The position numbers and the translations under genes are program-made. Source: Hyphomicrobiales bacterium (GTDB lineage Bacteria; Pseudomonadota; Alphaproteobacteria; Rhizobiales; Xanthobacteraceae). From it: 43,495 bases of DNA. The notes below the pieces were generated by a model. The model had not been told where the DNA came from, did no database searches, and saw only the letters and a list, made by a program, of their open reading frames with translations. Shown here piece after piece: positions 36,094 to 43,495 of the stretch. Location of the stretch: contig WHTP01000035.1 of NCBI GenBank assembly GCA_009377695.1, positions 1-43,495 on the forward strand, in the 5' to 3' direction. The stretch's first letter is position 1. Every line of letters starts with the position of its first letter.

Positions 36094-36546
36094 CTATCTC
36101 CGGCGCAGCAGCGCATCGATGCTGTAGCGGCCCCCTGCCGTGACGAGCAACAGGAGCTGGCCGCCCATGATCGAGACGTTCTTCCAGAACTGCCCGCTCT
36201 GCGCGCGATATTGCGCGCCGGTGAATTCCCAATATCGATGCCTCATGAGCGTTGCCACGATGGTGAACGCGAGGATCGCGAGCGCGGCATAGCGGGTCGC
36301 AAGCCCGAGCAGGATGCATACGCCGCCGACGAATTCGACCGGCGCCGCGATGTAGCCAAGGACGCTCGGAACCGGCGCAAGGCCCTTAGCAAAAGCCGGC
36401 AAGTTCATCAGCTTGCCCCAGCCGCTTTCCACGAAGATCCAGCCAAGCATGACGCGCCCACACAGGATCAGAAAATCCTGCGACGCGATGGCAAGACGAT
36501 CTGTGCAAGACAGCATTGGGTGCGAGGACGGCGTATCTCCCGGCAT
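36094..36546 (-). CDS. DoxX family membrane protein
   Basis: The 150-residue protein has four membrane segments: about 25-45 with ILCGRVMLGWIFVESGWGKL, 62-82, 85-103 and 125-140. FVESGWGKLMNLPAFAKGL and PVEFVGGVCILLGLATRYAALAI are the standard DoxX/DUF1634-like motifs. The family has been tied to redox or quinone-linked membrane complexes, but most members are uncharacterised. No partner gene is evident. The next gene on this strand, a small helical protein, begins 76 bp upstream. Confidence 0.88.
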   Translation of the reverse strand: MPGDTPSSHPMLSCTDRLAIASQDFLILCGRVMLGWIFVESGWGKLMNLPAFAKGLAPVPSVLGYIAAPVEFVGGVCILLGLATRYAALAILAFTIVATLMRHRYWEFTGAQYRAQSGQFWKNVSIMGGQLLLLVTAGGRYSIDALLRRR

Positions 36547-36621
36547 CGTTTTTTTCCTCGGGCGCCTGGACAGGCGATCGATTGTTCGTCGCCATTAATT
36601 TGCAGGAGTACGGCCGCAGTT

Positions 36622-36846
36622 CTACGACGTCGAAGATGCCTCCGATGGAGACGCGCCCGATGGAGACACGCCAGCCGATATGTCAGTCGTCAGGGACGTC
36701 TCAGACTTGAGATAGGAGCAGATCGCGCGCTGGCGCCAGAACCGCTCCATTTCTTTCCAGATTTCCCTGGCCTGATCGTTAGCGGCTTTTTCCGCCCACT
36801 GCGCACATTCGCTGATGCGTTCTTGGTAATCGAACGTTCCGATCAT
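36622..36846 (-). CDS. small helical protein, member 3 of a tandem trio
   Basis: The 74-residue protein starts at the ATG at 36846 (MIGTFDYQERISECAQWAEK), with GGGA 10 bp upstream; an ATG at 36858 is the alternative. Residues 7-43 match the other two members: Y-x-x-R-x-x-E-C-x-x-x-A, then QAREIWKEMERFWRQRA, predicted as a two-helix hairpin with one cysteine in the first helix. The last 25 residues are Ser/Thr-rich with a near repeat (GVSPSGASPSEASS). I recognise the style from many short Bradyrhizobium hypotheticals, not a named family. Confidence 0.65.
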   Translation of the reverse strand: MIGTFDYQERISECAQWAEKAANDQAREIWKEMERFWRQRAICSYLKSETSLTTDISAGVSPSGASPSEASSTS

Positions 36847-36927
36847 GACAGGTCCCATTTTTTTTGACCGCCGCAGATGGTCGGCCCCGCCTCTTTCCCT
36901 TTTCGCGCGAGCGAACGTCGCACGCGC

Positions 36928-37089
36928 TTACTTCCGCGCCGCGGACGCGGCTTCGGCATCGTTGGCAATGCGAATCCAGGAGTCGCGCAGGCGTTCGAAC
37001 TTGGCCCGCAACCGCTCGTCTTCGGTCACTTTGGCGTGCGCGTCGCACGCCGCGGCCTTTTTCCAGGCCGCCTCACTGCTTGGTCCCAT
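36928..37089 (-). CDS. small helical protein, member 2 of a tandem trio (53 residues)
   Basis: The ATG at 37089, with AAGGGG about 9 bp upstream, opens a 53-codon frame to the TAA at 36930-36928. The product starts MGPSSEAAWKKAAACDAHAK and ends AASAARK. AWKKAAACDAHAKVTEDERLRAKFERLRDSWIRIAND aligns without gaps to its neighbours, with the cysteine in the same place. This is why I call it real although it is very short. Function unknown. Confidence 0.6.
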   Translation of the reverse strand: MGPSSEAAWKKAAACDAHAKVTEDERLRAKFERLRDSWIRIANDAEAASAARK

Positions 37090-37172
37090 GGCAAATGTCC
37101 CCTTCCGCGCTATTTAATGCGTGGATGGGACACCGGTTCCAGGGACGAAGCCAAGTTCCGCTGATGGAGCGC

Positions 37173-37370
37173 TTAGCGTACGCGCTCGCGGTTCCGTTGG
37201 GTGGGCTGGTCGGGGACAAGCGGTGCTTCCGCACCCGCAGCCCGCTTGCGCCAGTATTGTTCCATCTTCGCCCACACCTCGCGCGCATGCTCGTTGTGCG
37301 CGGTCGCGGCGTGCAGCGCGCACTCGTCGGCGCGCTTGTTGAAGTCGATGTCGCTGTCTTTTTTCACCAT
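37173..37370 (-). CDS. small helical protein, member 1 of a tandem trio
   Basis: The 65-residue protein starts MVKKDSDIDFNKRADECALH at the ATG at 37370, with GAGGA upstream. The core FNKRADECALHAATAHNEHAREVWAKMEQYWRKRAAG predicts two amphipathic helices. ADEC and AREVWAKMEQYWRKRA match the third member closely. The tail is polar and basic. It is first in a same-strand series of three, spaced 83 and 81 bp. Function unknown. Confidence 0.68.
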   Translation of the reverse strand: MVKKDSDIDFNKRADECALHAATAHNEHAREVWAKMEQYWRKRAAGAEAPLVPDQPTQRNRERVR

Positions 37371-37478
37371 GGTCCCGTCCTCCAGCCGGCATTGTGGACC
37401 GGCGGGGTTAACCGATTTTGAGGCATCTCGCAGGCGAGCGAGGAGCTTTGGGCATTCGCCCGTTCGCTCTAGTTCGCT

Positions 37479-38513
37479 CTAGTTCTCCTGGCCGACCGAC
37501 TTCTTCACCCGCGCGATCAGGTCCGGCGAGGCGCCGACGATCTTCTTCACCAGCGACATTGTGTGCTGGTGGTCGCGCCAGTCGATGTCGACCTTCCGCT
37601 TTTCCGTAGCGGCGATGAAGGCCGGATCCTTGACCGTCGCTTCGAACGCCGCTCGCAACGCGGCGACCCGTTCGGGCGGCACCCCGGGGCCGGCCGCCAC
37701 GCCGCGGCCGAACGGCGTCCCGGCGCTCAAGAACTCCACGACGTCTTTCTTCTCGGGCGGCGCGAGCTCCAGCAAGGTCGGGACGTCGGGGATCTGATGC
37801 TTGCGCTCCAGCATGAACTGCGCCAGCAGCGTGATCTTCTTCTCCTTGATCCAGTGCGGCCGGGTGCCGATCAGATTCTCCCACGACGGCGCCCAGCCAT
37901 GGATCTCGCCGCGCTCCATCGCGAGGTTGTTGGTGTTGCCGGTCGGATAGCCGGTCATGATCTTGAAGTTGAGCCCCAGCACGTCCTTCATCATCGCCGG
38001 CCACTGATAGGTCAAGTGCGCCTTGGCGAATGAGCCGACAACCACGTTGGACTTCTTGAGGTCGGCAAGGGTCTTCACCGGCGATTCGTGCCAGAACGCC
38101 ATGGTGTGGGCGATCGCGTCGTAAGTGCCGATCCAGTTGAATTTCGCCGACTGGAACCGCACGCCCGCCTTCGGATCAAGCACCTCTGCCAGGATAATCG
38201 CGTGCGAGAGCAGGACCTTGGTGCCGTCCTGCGGCCCCGGACCAAACAGGTGATTGCCGGCGATGATGCCGCCCGCCCCCGGCATATGTTCGATCACCAC
38301 CGACGGATTGCCCGGGATGTGTTTGCCCAGATGCTCGGCGAAGATGCGAGCGTAAAGGTCATAGCTGCCGCCAGGTCCGGTGCCGAGCAGGAGGATCACG
38401 TTTTTGCCTTTGTAGAAGTCCGCGACGCTTTGCTGCGCGGCTGCCGGACTCGCGGCAAGCACGGCGACGGCGGCGAAAGCAGCGAACGCAGATACGCGCG
38501 TGCAGAGCGGCAT
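37479..38513 (-). CDS. TctC/Bug-type periplasmic substrate-binding protein
   Basis: The 344-residue exported protein has a signal peptide at 1-26 ending SPAAAQ. The mature part has VILLLGTGPGGSYDLYARIFAEHLGKHIPGNPSVVIEHMPGAGG, the standard opening of tripartite tricarboxylate transporter receptors, and GPGVPPERVAALRAAFEATVKDPAF near the end. It binds carboxylates or other small anions in the periplasm. No TctA/TctB membrane genes are adjacent, as is frequent for orphan Bug proteins. It lies downstream of prpE on the same strand, so a carboxylate ligand is plausible. Confidence 0.85.
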   Translation of the reverse strand: MPLCTRVSAFAAFAAVAVLAASPAAAQQSVADFYKGKNVILLLGTGPGGSYDLYARIFAEHLGKHIPGNPSVVIEHMPGAGGIIAGNHLFGPGPQDGTKVLLSHAIILAEVLDPKAGVRFQSAKFNWIGTYDAIAHTMAFWHESPVKTLADLKKSNVVVGSFAKAHLTYQWPAMMKDVLGLNFKIMTGYPTGNTNNLAMERGEIHGWAPSWENLIGTRPHWIKEKKITLLAQFMLERKHQIPDVPTLLELAPPEKKDVVEFLSAGTPFGRGVAAGPGVPPERVAALRAAFEATVKDPAFIAATEKRKVDIDWRDHQHTMSLVKKIVGASPDLIARVKKSVGQEN

Positions 38514-38633
38514 TGTCTTCCTCCCGGGGTAAGGTTGCGCGGCCGACTAGTGCGGCCTTTTCGCAAGGGTCCCATAACCTCCGGCATGCTTCAAGGCACG
38601 GAATCCGCGGCAAAATAGACGGGTGTGTGTCCT

Positions 38634-40559
38634 CTACGACTGGCCTGTGCCCTTCCCCTTCAACGCGGCGCCGATCTCGTCGAGGATCGCGGGGTCGTCG
38701 ATGGTCGCCGGCATCGTCCAGGGCTCGCCGTCGGCGATCTTCTTCATGGTGCCGCGAAGAATCTTGCCGGAACGCGTCTTCGGTAGCCGCGCCACCACGA
38801 CCGCAAGCTTGAACGATGCGATCGGGCCGATCTTGTCGCGCACGAGACCGCGACACTCCTGCTCGATCTCCGCCGCCGGACGATTGACGCCGGCCTTGAG
38901 CACGACGAAGCCCGCCGGCACTTCGCCCTTGAGCGCGTCGGCGATACCGACCACCGCGCATTCGGCAATGTCCTGGTGCGCAGCCAGCACCTCCTCCATG
39001 CCGCCGGTCGACAGCCGATGGCCCGCGACATTGATGATGTCGTCGGTGCGACCCATCACATAGACAAAGCCGTCGTCGTCGCGGAAACCAGCATCGGCGG
39101 TCTTATAGTGGCCCGGAAACTCGGTGAGGTAACTCTCCGCGAAGCGCTCGTCCTGCTGCCACAGCGTCGGAAGGCACGACGGCGGCAGCGGCAGTTTGAC
39201 GACGATCGAGCCCATCGTGTTCGCCGGTACCTCCTTGCACTGCTCATCGACGACGTGCAGGTCGTAACCCGGCATCGGCACGCCGGCCGAACCGGGCTTC
39301 GCAGGAAGAAGGCCAAGCCCGAGCGGGTTACCCGCAATGGTCCAGCCGGTCTCGGTCTGCCACCAGTGATCGACGACAGGTACGCCGAGCAGATTCTGCG
39401 CCCACGTCACCGTGTCGGGATCGGCGCGCTCGCCCGCCAGGAACAGCGCGCGAAGGTCCTTCAGATCGTATTGCGCGACGAACTTTCCCTGCGGATCCTC
39501 TTTCTTGATGGCGCGGAATGCGGTCGGCGCGGTGAACAGCGTCGCACAGTGGTGCTCGGAGATCACGCGCCAGAACGCGCCAGCGTCGGGAGTGCCGACC
39601 GGCTTGCCTTCGTAGAGGATGGACGAACAGCCGTAGATCAGCGGCGCGTAGACGATGTAGCTATGGCCGACCACCCAGCCGACATCGGAAGCGGCCCAGA
39701 ACACTTCGCCCGGGCGCATGTCGTAGATGTTCTTCATCGACCAGTTGAGCGCGACCATGTGGCCGCCATTGTCACGCACGACGCCCTTCGGCCGGCCGGT
39801 GGTGCCGGACGTATAGAGAATGTAGAGCGGATCGGTAGCGGTGAGCGGCACGCAATCCCAAACCGACTTGGCGAACACGATGGCGTTGTCACGCAATGCC
39901 TTCCAGTCGTGGTCGCGGCCGGCGACCATCTCCGCCTCGGCTTGCGGCCGTTGCAGGATGAGACACACGCCAGGCTTGTGGGTCGCGAGCGCGATCGCTT
40001 CGTCGAGCAGTGGCTTGTACTTGACGACGCGGCCGCCGGTTTCCAGTCCGCAGCTTGCGGACAGGATCGCTTTCGGCCGGGCGTCGTCGATCCGGGTTGC
40101 AAGCTCGCGCGCCGCGAAGCCGCCGAACACCACGGAATGCACAGCCCCAATGCGCGCGCAGGCGAGCATGCCGATCACCGCCTCAGGCACCATCGGCATG
40201 TAGAGAACGACGCGATCGCCCTTCTCCACCCCGAAGTCGCGCAGCAGCGCGGCGAGCACCTGCACTTCAGTGAGGAGGAGATCATAGGTGAGGATGCGTT
40301 TGGCTCCCGCCAGAGGGGAATCGTAGATGATCGCCGGCTGCGCCCCGCGCCCGCGCATCACATGGCGATCGACCGCGTTCCAGCAGGTGTTGCAGACAGC
40401 GTCCGGGAACCAGCGGCCGTAGACTCCGGCATCATGATCGAAAATGCGCCTGGGGGGCTCATACCAGTCAAGGTCGCGCGCAGCCTCCGCCCAGAACACG
40501 GCCGGATCGCGTCGCCAACGATCATACTCGGCATGGTAGCAACTGCTGCGGACATCCAT
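38634..40559 (-). CDS. prpE: propionyl-CoA synthetase (acyl-adenylate-forming)
   Basis: The 641-residue enzyme activates propionate, or another short acid, to its CoA thioester with ATP. ACAS N-terminal domain SSCYHAEYDRWRRDPAVFWAEAARDLDW; P-loop YILYTSGTTGRPKGVVRD near 255; VDHWWQTETGW near 400; YKTADAGFRDDDGFVYVMGRTDD near 490; catalytic lysine K599 in KTRSGKILRGT, whose acetylation controls this family. The ATG at 40559 follows GGGAG at 6 bp; the frame stays open to 40595. VDHWWQTETGW suits the PrpE branch. Confidence 0.9.
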   Translation of the reverse strand: MDVRSSCYHAEYDRWRRDPAVFWAEAARDLDWYEPPRRIFDHDAGVYGRWFPDAVCNTCWNAVDRHVMRGRGAQPAIIYDSPLAGAKRILTYDLLLTEVQVLAALLRDFGVEKGDRVVLYMPMVPEAVIGMLACARIGAVHSVVFGGFAARELATRIDDARPKAILSASCGLETGGRVVKYKPLLDEAIALATHKPGVCLILQRPQAEAEMVAGRDHDWKALRDNAIVFAKSVWDCVPLTATDPLYILYTSGTTGRPKGVVRDNGGHMVALNWSMKNIYDMRPGEVFWAASDVGWVVGHSYIVYAPLIYGCSSILYEGKPVGTPDAGAFWRVISEHHCATLFTAPTAFRAIKKEDPQGKFVAQYDLKDLRALFLAGERADPDTVTWAQNLLGVPVVDHWWQTETGWTIAGNPLGLGLLPAKPGSAGVPMPGYDLHVVDEQCKEVPANTMGSIVVKLPLPPSCLPTLWQQDERFAESYLTEFPGHYKTADAGFRDDDGFVYVMGRTDDIINVAGHRLSTGGMEEVLAAHQDIAECAVVGIADALKGEVPAGFVVLKAGVNRPAAEIEQECRGLVRDKIGPIASFKLAVVVARLPKTRSGKILRGTMKKIADGEPWTMPATIDDPAILDEIGAALKGKGTGQS

Positions 40560-40636
40560 GGGTTGCTCCCTGCGCATAAATGACGCGCGCCGCATTTTGT
40601 TGTTTCATTGCATGACCGACATTGTCATTCTGCACG

Positions 40637-40679
40637 CTTGCATTTGCAAGTCGCTCACGAGTGCAAGTCGCTCACGAGT
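40637..40679. promoter_or_regulatory. palindrome and tandem 17-bp repeat in the prpE/monooxygenase divergent region
   Basis: CTTGCA-TT-TGCAAG (40637-40650) is a perfect 14-bp palindrome. The 17-bp sequence gcaagtcgctcacgagt occurs twice in tandem at 40646-40662 and 40663-40679, the first overlapping the palindrome. TTTGCAA-type sites are used by short-chain-acid regulators of alphaproteobacteria (ScfR/PccR group). That makes it a candidate operator next to prpE, but only one such half-site is present. Confidence 0.4.
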
Positions 40680-40758
40680 GATGGACGCGGCTCGACCATC
40701 CAAGAAAATAAAAATACCAACAAGACCAAGAACACCAACAGAAGATCAAGAAGCACAA

Positions 40759-41952
40759 ATGCCAGATCGGAATCGTGTCGTCATCGTCGGGGCCGGCCCG
40801 GTCGGTCTGGTCTCGGCGATCTGCCTGGCGCGTTCCGGAATTCCGTCCATCCTCCTCGAAGCATCGCCGGCGACGCCCCGCGACCTGCGCGCCTCGACCG
40901 TGCATCCGCCTACGCTCGACATGCTGGACGAGGTCGGCGTCGCCGAGGACTACATCAAGCTCGGCATCATCACGGAATGCTGGCAGGTGATCCACCTCGG
41001 CACGCGCGAGCGCGTGCGGTTCGATCTTTCCGCAATCAAGGATCACACGCGGCATCCCTACCGCCTGCAATGCGAGCAGTACCATCTCTCGCCGATCCTG
41101 TTCGAACGCGCGAAGGCCTCCGGCCTGGTCGACATTCATCTCGGCGCGCAAGTGACGCAGGTCAGCCAGGACGAGGACAAGGTGGTCGCGCGCGCAAGGG
41201 TGAATGGCGAACCCAAGGAGTTCGAGGGCCGCTACCTGATCGGCGCCGACGGCGCGCACAGCGTCGTGCGCCGCTGCCTTGGACTGCCACTCGAGGGCTT
41301 CACCTATGACCACTCGACCACGCTAATCACCACGCCGTTCCGCTTCGAGGACGAGATCCCCGAGCTGGTCGGTGCCAATTACACCTGGACCTGGCTGGAC
41401 GCCGGCAGCATGTTCCGGCTACGCGACGAATGGCGGTGCACGTTCTATCCGCGGCCCGGCGAAGCCGACCAGGAGCTCACCGACGATGTCATCGAGTCGC
41501 GCATGCAGGGCATCCTCAAGCGCTCCGAGCCGTACGTCATCCGCGAGAAGCGCAACTATCGCATCCACCAGCGCATCGTGCCGGACTATCGCAAGGGCCG
41601 CATCGTGCTCGCCGGCGACGCCGCCCACGTTACCCCACCGACCGGCGGGCTTGGCATGAACGGCGGCATCCATGACGCCGTAAACGTCGCCGACAAGCTC
41701 GCCCGCGTCTGCAACGGCGAGCGCGAGGACCTGCTCGACCTCTACACCCGCCAGCGCCGGCCGGTGGCGGTCGCGGAAATCCTGGCGCAGTCGCACCAGA
41801 ACCGCATCCGCATGCAGCTGTGGGATGCGGATCAGCGCAAAGAGGTGATGGCACATATGCGCGGCCTCGCCGCCGACCCGGAGCGGTCGAAGGAGATGCT
41901 GCTGCGGACCTCGATGATCGAGGGATTGCGGCAAGCGGCAGCGGTGCAGTGA
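40759..41952 (+). CDS. FAD-dependent class A aromatic-ring monooxygenase
   Basis: The 397-residue flavoprotein has the p-hydroxybenzoate hydroxylase fold. The Rossmann GAGPVG is at 11-16, the DG motif in YLIGADGAHSVVRR lies near 160, and the GD motif GDAAHVTPPTGGLGMNGGIHDAVNVADKL near 292. It should hydroxylate an aromatic acid with NAD(P)H and O2; the substrate cannot be read off. The ATG at 40759 begins the canonical N-terminus. The frame is open back to 40558 through a low-GC run and the 17-bp repeat, which is not protein-like. It stands alone, divergent from prpE. Confidence 0.88.
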   Translation: MPDRNRVVIVGAGPVGLVSAICLARSGIPSILLEASPATPRDLRASTVHPPTLDMLDEVGVAEDYIKLGIITECWQVIHLGTRERVRFDLSAIKDHTRHPYRLQCEQYHLSPILFERAKASGLVDIHLGAQVTQVSQDEDKVVARARVNGEPKEFEGRYLIGADGAHSVVRRCLGLPLEGFTYDHSTTLITTPFRFEDEIPELVGANYTWTWLDAGSMFRLRDEWRCTFYPRPGEADQELTDDVIESRMQGILKRSEPYVIREKRNYRIHQRIVPDYRKGRIVLAGDAAHVTPPTGGLGMNGGIHDAVNVADKLARVCNGEREDLLDLYTRQRRPVAVAEILAQSHQNRIRMQLWDADQRKEVMAHMRGLAADPERSKEMLLRTSMIEGLRQAAAVQ

Positions 41953-42278
41953 CTTTCCGATCGGAACGGAACGCACGACGCGTGCTCGGTACTGCTTCCT
42001 CGCCCGGTTCTTACGGAGAGAGTGTTGGGGTGGGGCCGCGCCGCGGCCGGCCTTCGCTTCGCTCCGGCGCGCCGACCTCTCAACCGAAGTCGGACGTTTC
42101 CGAGGTCGCCAGCCAACAGCGCCGAACTCGGGTAAATCCGAGTTCGGGGTGCAAGCGGGCGAGGTAACGGAGCTTGCAGCTCCGCATGCTTTCAACGTTT
42201 GCCGCCATGCGTTGAATCGGGTGGCGCGTGCCGCCGCGTCCTCTATACATGCGGCTGCCCTCCTGAGTTTCCTCCCCT
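41953..42278. repeat. gene-free region with a multi-hairpin repeat
   Basis: No gene is seen in these 326 bp. A hairpin cluster lies at 42073-42176: CGACCTC with GAGGTCG (42073-42079, 42102-42108), a perfect 10-bp stem CCGAACTCGG-gtaaat-CCGAGTTCGG (42122-42131, 42138-42147), and GCAAGC with GCTTGC after it. The pattern suggests another dispersed intergenic repeat. Transcription stop for the monooxygenase gene could occur here. Confidence 0.5.
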
Positions 42279-42413
42279 ATGTCCGTCATCACCGATCCGC
42301 TGTTCTATCTGCTGGTAGGCGTGGGGGTAGTTAGTTCGGTTAGTATCAACGATATCAAATACTTAGTCATTCAAATAATGCCCAGAAATCTGGCCTGGGT
42401 AACAGCTGGGTAA
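42279..42413 (+). pseudogene. TauE/SafE gene start, interrupted after about 12 codons
   Basis: The frame opens MSVITDPLFYLL, which I recognise as the conserved N-terminus of a second type of TauE/SafE exporter in Bradyrhizobium relatives (usually continuing with a hydrophobic AIPAV and GLSKGG segment). From 42315 on the sequence changes to VGVGVVSSVSINDIKYL and stops at 42413. GC content also drops sharply, and the expected membrane segment is absent. The simplest reading is that an integrated element begins near 42315. Confidence 0.55.
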
Positions 42414-42415
42414 CA
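42395..42415 (+). repeat. direct repeat near the presumed element end
   Basis: CTGGGTAACA occurs twice, at 42395-42404 and 42406-42415, one helical turn apart and about 80 bp inside the presumed left boundary. Helically phased short repeats near an end are typical of recombinase or accessory-protein binding sites. It also overlaps the stop of the broken tauE frame. Confidence 0.45.
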
Positions 42416-42416
42416 C

Positions 42417-42881
42417 TCACTTTATAAGTGGAGATCGGGCAGGCTGTTCGGACTTCTCCTCCTTCTCGGCAAGTACCCGCCGCGCCGCGGTGTCCACTTC
42501 CTCGCGTAGCGAGGCAAGCGACTCCAAGGCGTCAGTCACGGCCTTCCGCGACATGGCGAGTGTCTCAGGATTGCTGTCCCACTGTTTCCCAGTAACCTCC
42601 TCGATCGCTTCGAGCCTTGCCTGGATAATCAGCCATAGGACGCGAAAGCGGCTGGAGGACAGGGCGCTGACCCGCGCCGAGAGCTCCTGCATTTGCTCTT
42701 GCGAAATCTGGATCGCGGAAATCACCTCGTCCAACTCGAAGCTCTGAGCGAGCCGCCCGATGATCTCGGCCGCGAGGGTGGTGCCGTTCGCGTCGGCAAC
42801 GTCCTGCAGACGTTTGAGCAGCTGCGGTTCCATCCGCAGGCGAAGTTGTGTCGTTTCTCGGTCACGTGCGGGGTTTGCCAT
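42417..42881 (-). CDS. Arc-type ribbon-helix-helix protein with coiled-coil tail
   Basis: The 154-residue protein has an N-terminal ribbon-helix-helix: the strand TTQLRLRMEPQLLKRL followed by DVADANGTTLAAEIIGRLAQSF, as in Arc/MetJ/CopG-type DNA-binding proteins. Residues 50-140 are charged helices with coiled-coil character (ISQEQMQELSARVSAL, LARLEAIEE-like). It is probably a DNA-binding regulator or partition/maintenance factor of the integrated element. It is divergent from the HTH gene at 43045, with 163 bp of lower-GC DNA between them. Confidence 0.65.
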   Translation of the reverse strand: MANPARDRETTQLRLRMEPQLLKRLQDVADANGTTLAAEIIGRLAQSFELDEVISAIQISQEQMQELSARVSALSSSRFRVLWLIIQARLEAIEEVTGKQWDSNPETLAMSRKAVTDALESLASLREEVDTAARRVLAEKEEKSEQPARSPLIK

Positions 42882-43044
42882 TAGCCTCTCCGGGTATTCC
42901 TGGGGGCAGATGTAGCACTCCGCGCGCAGAGTGGGAACGAAAAGTTCTCCCCAGAGCGCATTCTGACCTTGCTGGTACGATGCGATGGTCCTATATGGCT
43001 GTGTGGGAACGAAGCGTTCCTGTTAACCATCGGAGGATGTTGAA

Positions 43045-43260
43045 ATGGACCAGAATGCACCCGCCGCCCTGGTACTTCGCCGGGCCTACACCATGAGGGA
43101 GGGGGCAGACATCCTGCAGCTGAGCCTGGGAACGGTTAAGCGCCTGATCCGTGAGGGCAAGATCAAGGCCCCGCGGGTCTCGCTGAAGAAGCGCCTGATC
43201 CCGAATTCCGAGATCGAGCGCATCTTGTCCGTCGGCATCGACGCGCCGATCGCGGCCTGA
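43045..43260 (+). CDS. excisionase-like helix-turn-helix protein
   Basis: The 71-residue protein has a MerR/Xis-type winged helix: YTMREGADILQLSLGTVKRLIREGKIKAPRVSLKKRLIPNSEIERIL. Proteins of this size and pattern serve as excisionases or as regulators in integrative elements and phages. GGAGGA lies 7 bp before the ATG. Its place just inside the presumed element end fits a role in excision, though no integrase is visible in the window. Confidence 0.75.
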   Translation: MDQNAPAALVLRRAYTMREGADILQLSLGTVKRLIREGKIKAPRVSLKKRLIPNSEIERILSVGIDAPIAA

Positions 43261-43376
43261 TGGGCGTGTCAGCCCGATCGACGAAGTTGTGTGGCCTGGC
43301 GGCCTGGCCGCCGGGCGTTTTGTTGCGTGCGTCAACCGCGTTTCCGCAACCGCACCGGCGTCGGCGCATGAAAATG

Positions 43377-43407
43377 CCCGGCCGCTCTTTGCAGGAGCAA
43401 GCCGGGC
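43377..43407. repeat. hairpin upstream of the last gene
   Basis: GCCCGGC (43377-43383) pairs with GCCGGGC (43401-43407), with CTC/GAG inside. It lies between the HTH gene and the next ribosome site and could be a terminator or attenuator without a T-run. Confidence 0.4.
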
Positions 43408-43425
43408 TAAAGGAGATTTCAAACT

Positions 43426-43495
43426 GTGACCATCGAGAATGTAGCCCGAGCCGGGTCGTCCGGCAAGTACTTCATGCTGCCGAAGGATCGCGAGC
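43426..43495 (+). CDS. unidentified protein, N-terminal fragment at window edge
   Basis: A GTG at 43426 is preceded by AAAGGAG at 10-bp spacing and opens a frame to the window end, MTIENVARAGSSGKYFMLPK and three more residues. The strong ribosome site makes a real gene likely. The fragment is too short to name; its position after an excisionase-like gene suggests a gene of the integrated element. Confidence 0.5.
   Translation, partial: MTIENVARAGSSGKYFMLPKDRE

Noticed and set aside
38545-38575. Another twin-hairpin copy beginning gactagtgcggcc before the TctC-type gene
   Set aside because: The CTAGTG start is present but no complementary arm follows; at best a remnant.
42300-42420. tRNA gene as integration target at the element edge
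   Set aside because: No cloverleaf or TPsiC-like segment could be found near the junction.

Overview
The window is high-GC chromosomal DNA from an alphaproteobacterium of the order Hyphomicrobiales (Rhizobiales), most like the Nitrobacteraceae/Xanthobacteraceae group (Bradyrhizobium, Rhodopseudomonas, Pseudolabrys relatives). This is judged from the proteins and gene order, not from a database search: ZapA-6S RNA-5-formyl-THF cyclo-ligase, gap-pgk-class I aldolase, DUF1192/DUF1465/rpmE/ABC exporter, thrB-rnhA and DUF1013. Most of it is ordinary core genome. The two ends and several intergenic regions carry mobile or repetitive DNA.

Layout. 1-500: the 3' end of an IS1182-like transposase and a stack of twin-hairpin repeats. 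501-6709: a TauE/SafE exporter, YebC, then a leftward set (DUF4164 protein, ZapA, 6S RNA, 5-formyl-THF cyclo-ligase, YmdB-type phosphodiesterase) and a KefB-type antiporter. 6877-12709: central carbon genes tkt, gap, pgk and a class I aldolase. 12844-15355: a leftward CpxP/CpxR/CpxA-like envelope-stress operon with a perfect GTAAA-N5-GTAAA box upstream. 15755-18611: a ThiE-like protein, a secreted Sel1-repeat protein and an inositol-phosphatase family enzyme. 18758-25448: peroxiredoxin, a DsbD alpha-domain protein, YqgE, a large 7TM-PAS-GGDEF-EAL protein and a quinone oxidoreductase. 25691-31322: an LLM flavin monooxygenase, DUF1192, a candidate sRNA, DUF1465, L31, an ABC exporter and a GNAT enzyme. 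31322-36546: a MotB-like/MotA-like pair, RNase HI, homoserine kinase, DUF1013 (TrcR family) and DoxX. 36622-37370: three tandem small helical paralogues, one too short for ordinary ORF calling. 37479-41952: a TctC-type binding protein, propionyl-CoA synthetase and a FAD monooxygenase. 42279-43495: the first codons of a second TauE gene, cut off by what looks like an integrated element carrying a ribbon-helix-helix protein and an excisionase-like HTH protein.

The most unusual content is a family of about 165-bp twin-hairpin elements: eight units, sixteen hairpins, at six loci. Each unit has two imperfect hairpins bounded by CTAG. They are separated by a 12-15-bp AT-rich spacer, and a small A-rich bulge always lies on the spacer-facing arm. 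At two loci one unit sits inside another exactly at a CTAG, which implies transposition with TA or CTAG target duplication. All six loci lie just upstream of a start codon. Other items to follow up are a three-hairpin sRNA candidate with exposed CUCC motifs, the Cpx-like operon with its box, the triplet of small paralogues, and the element boundary inside tauE.
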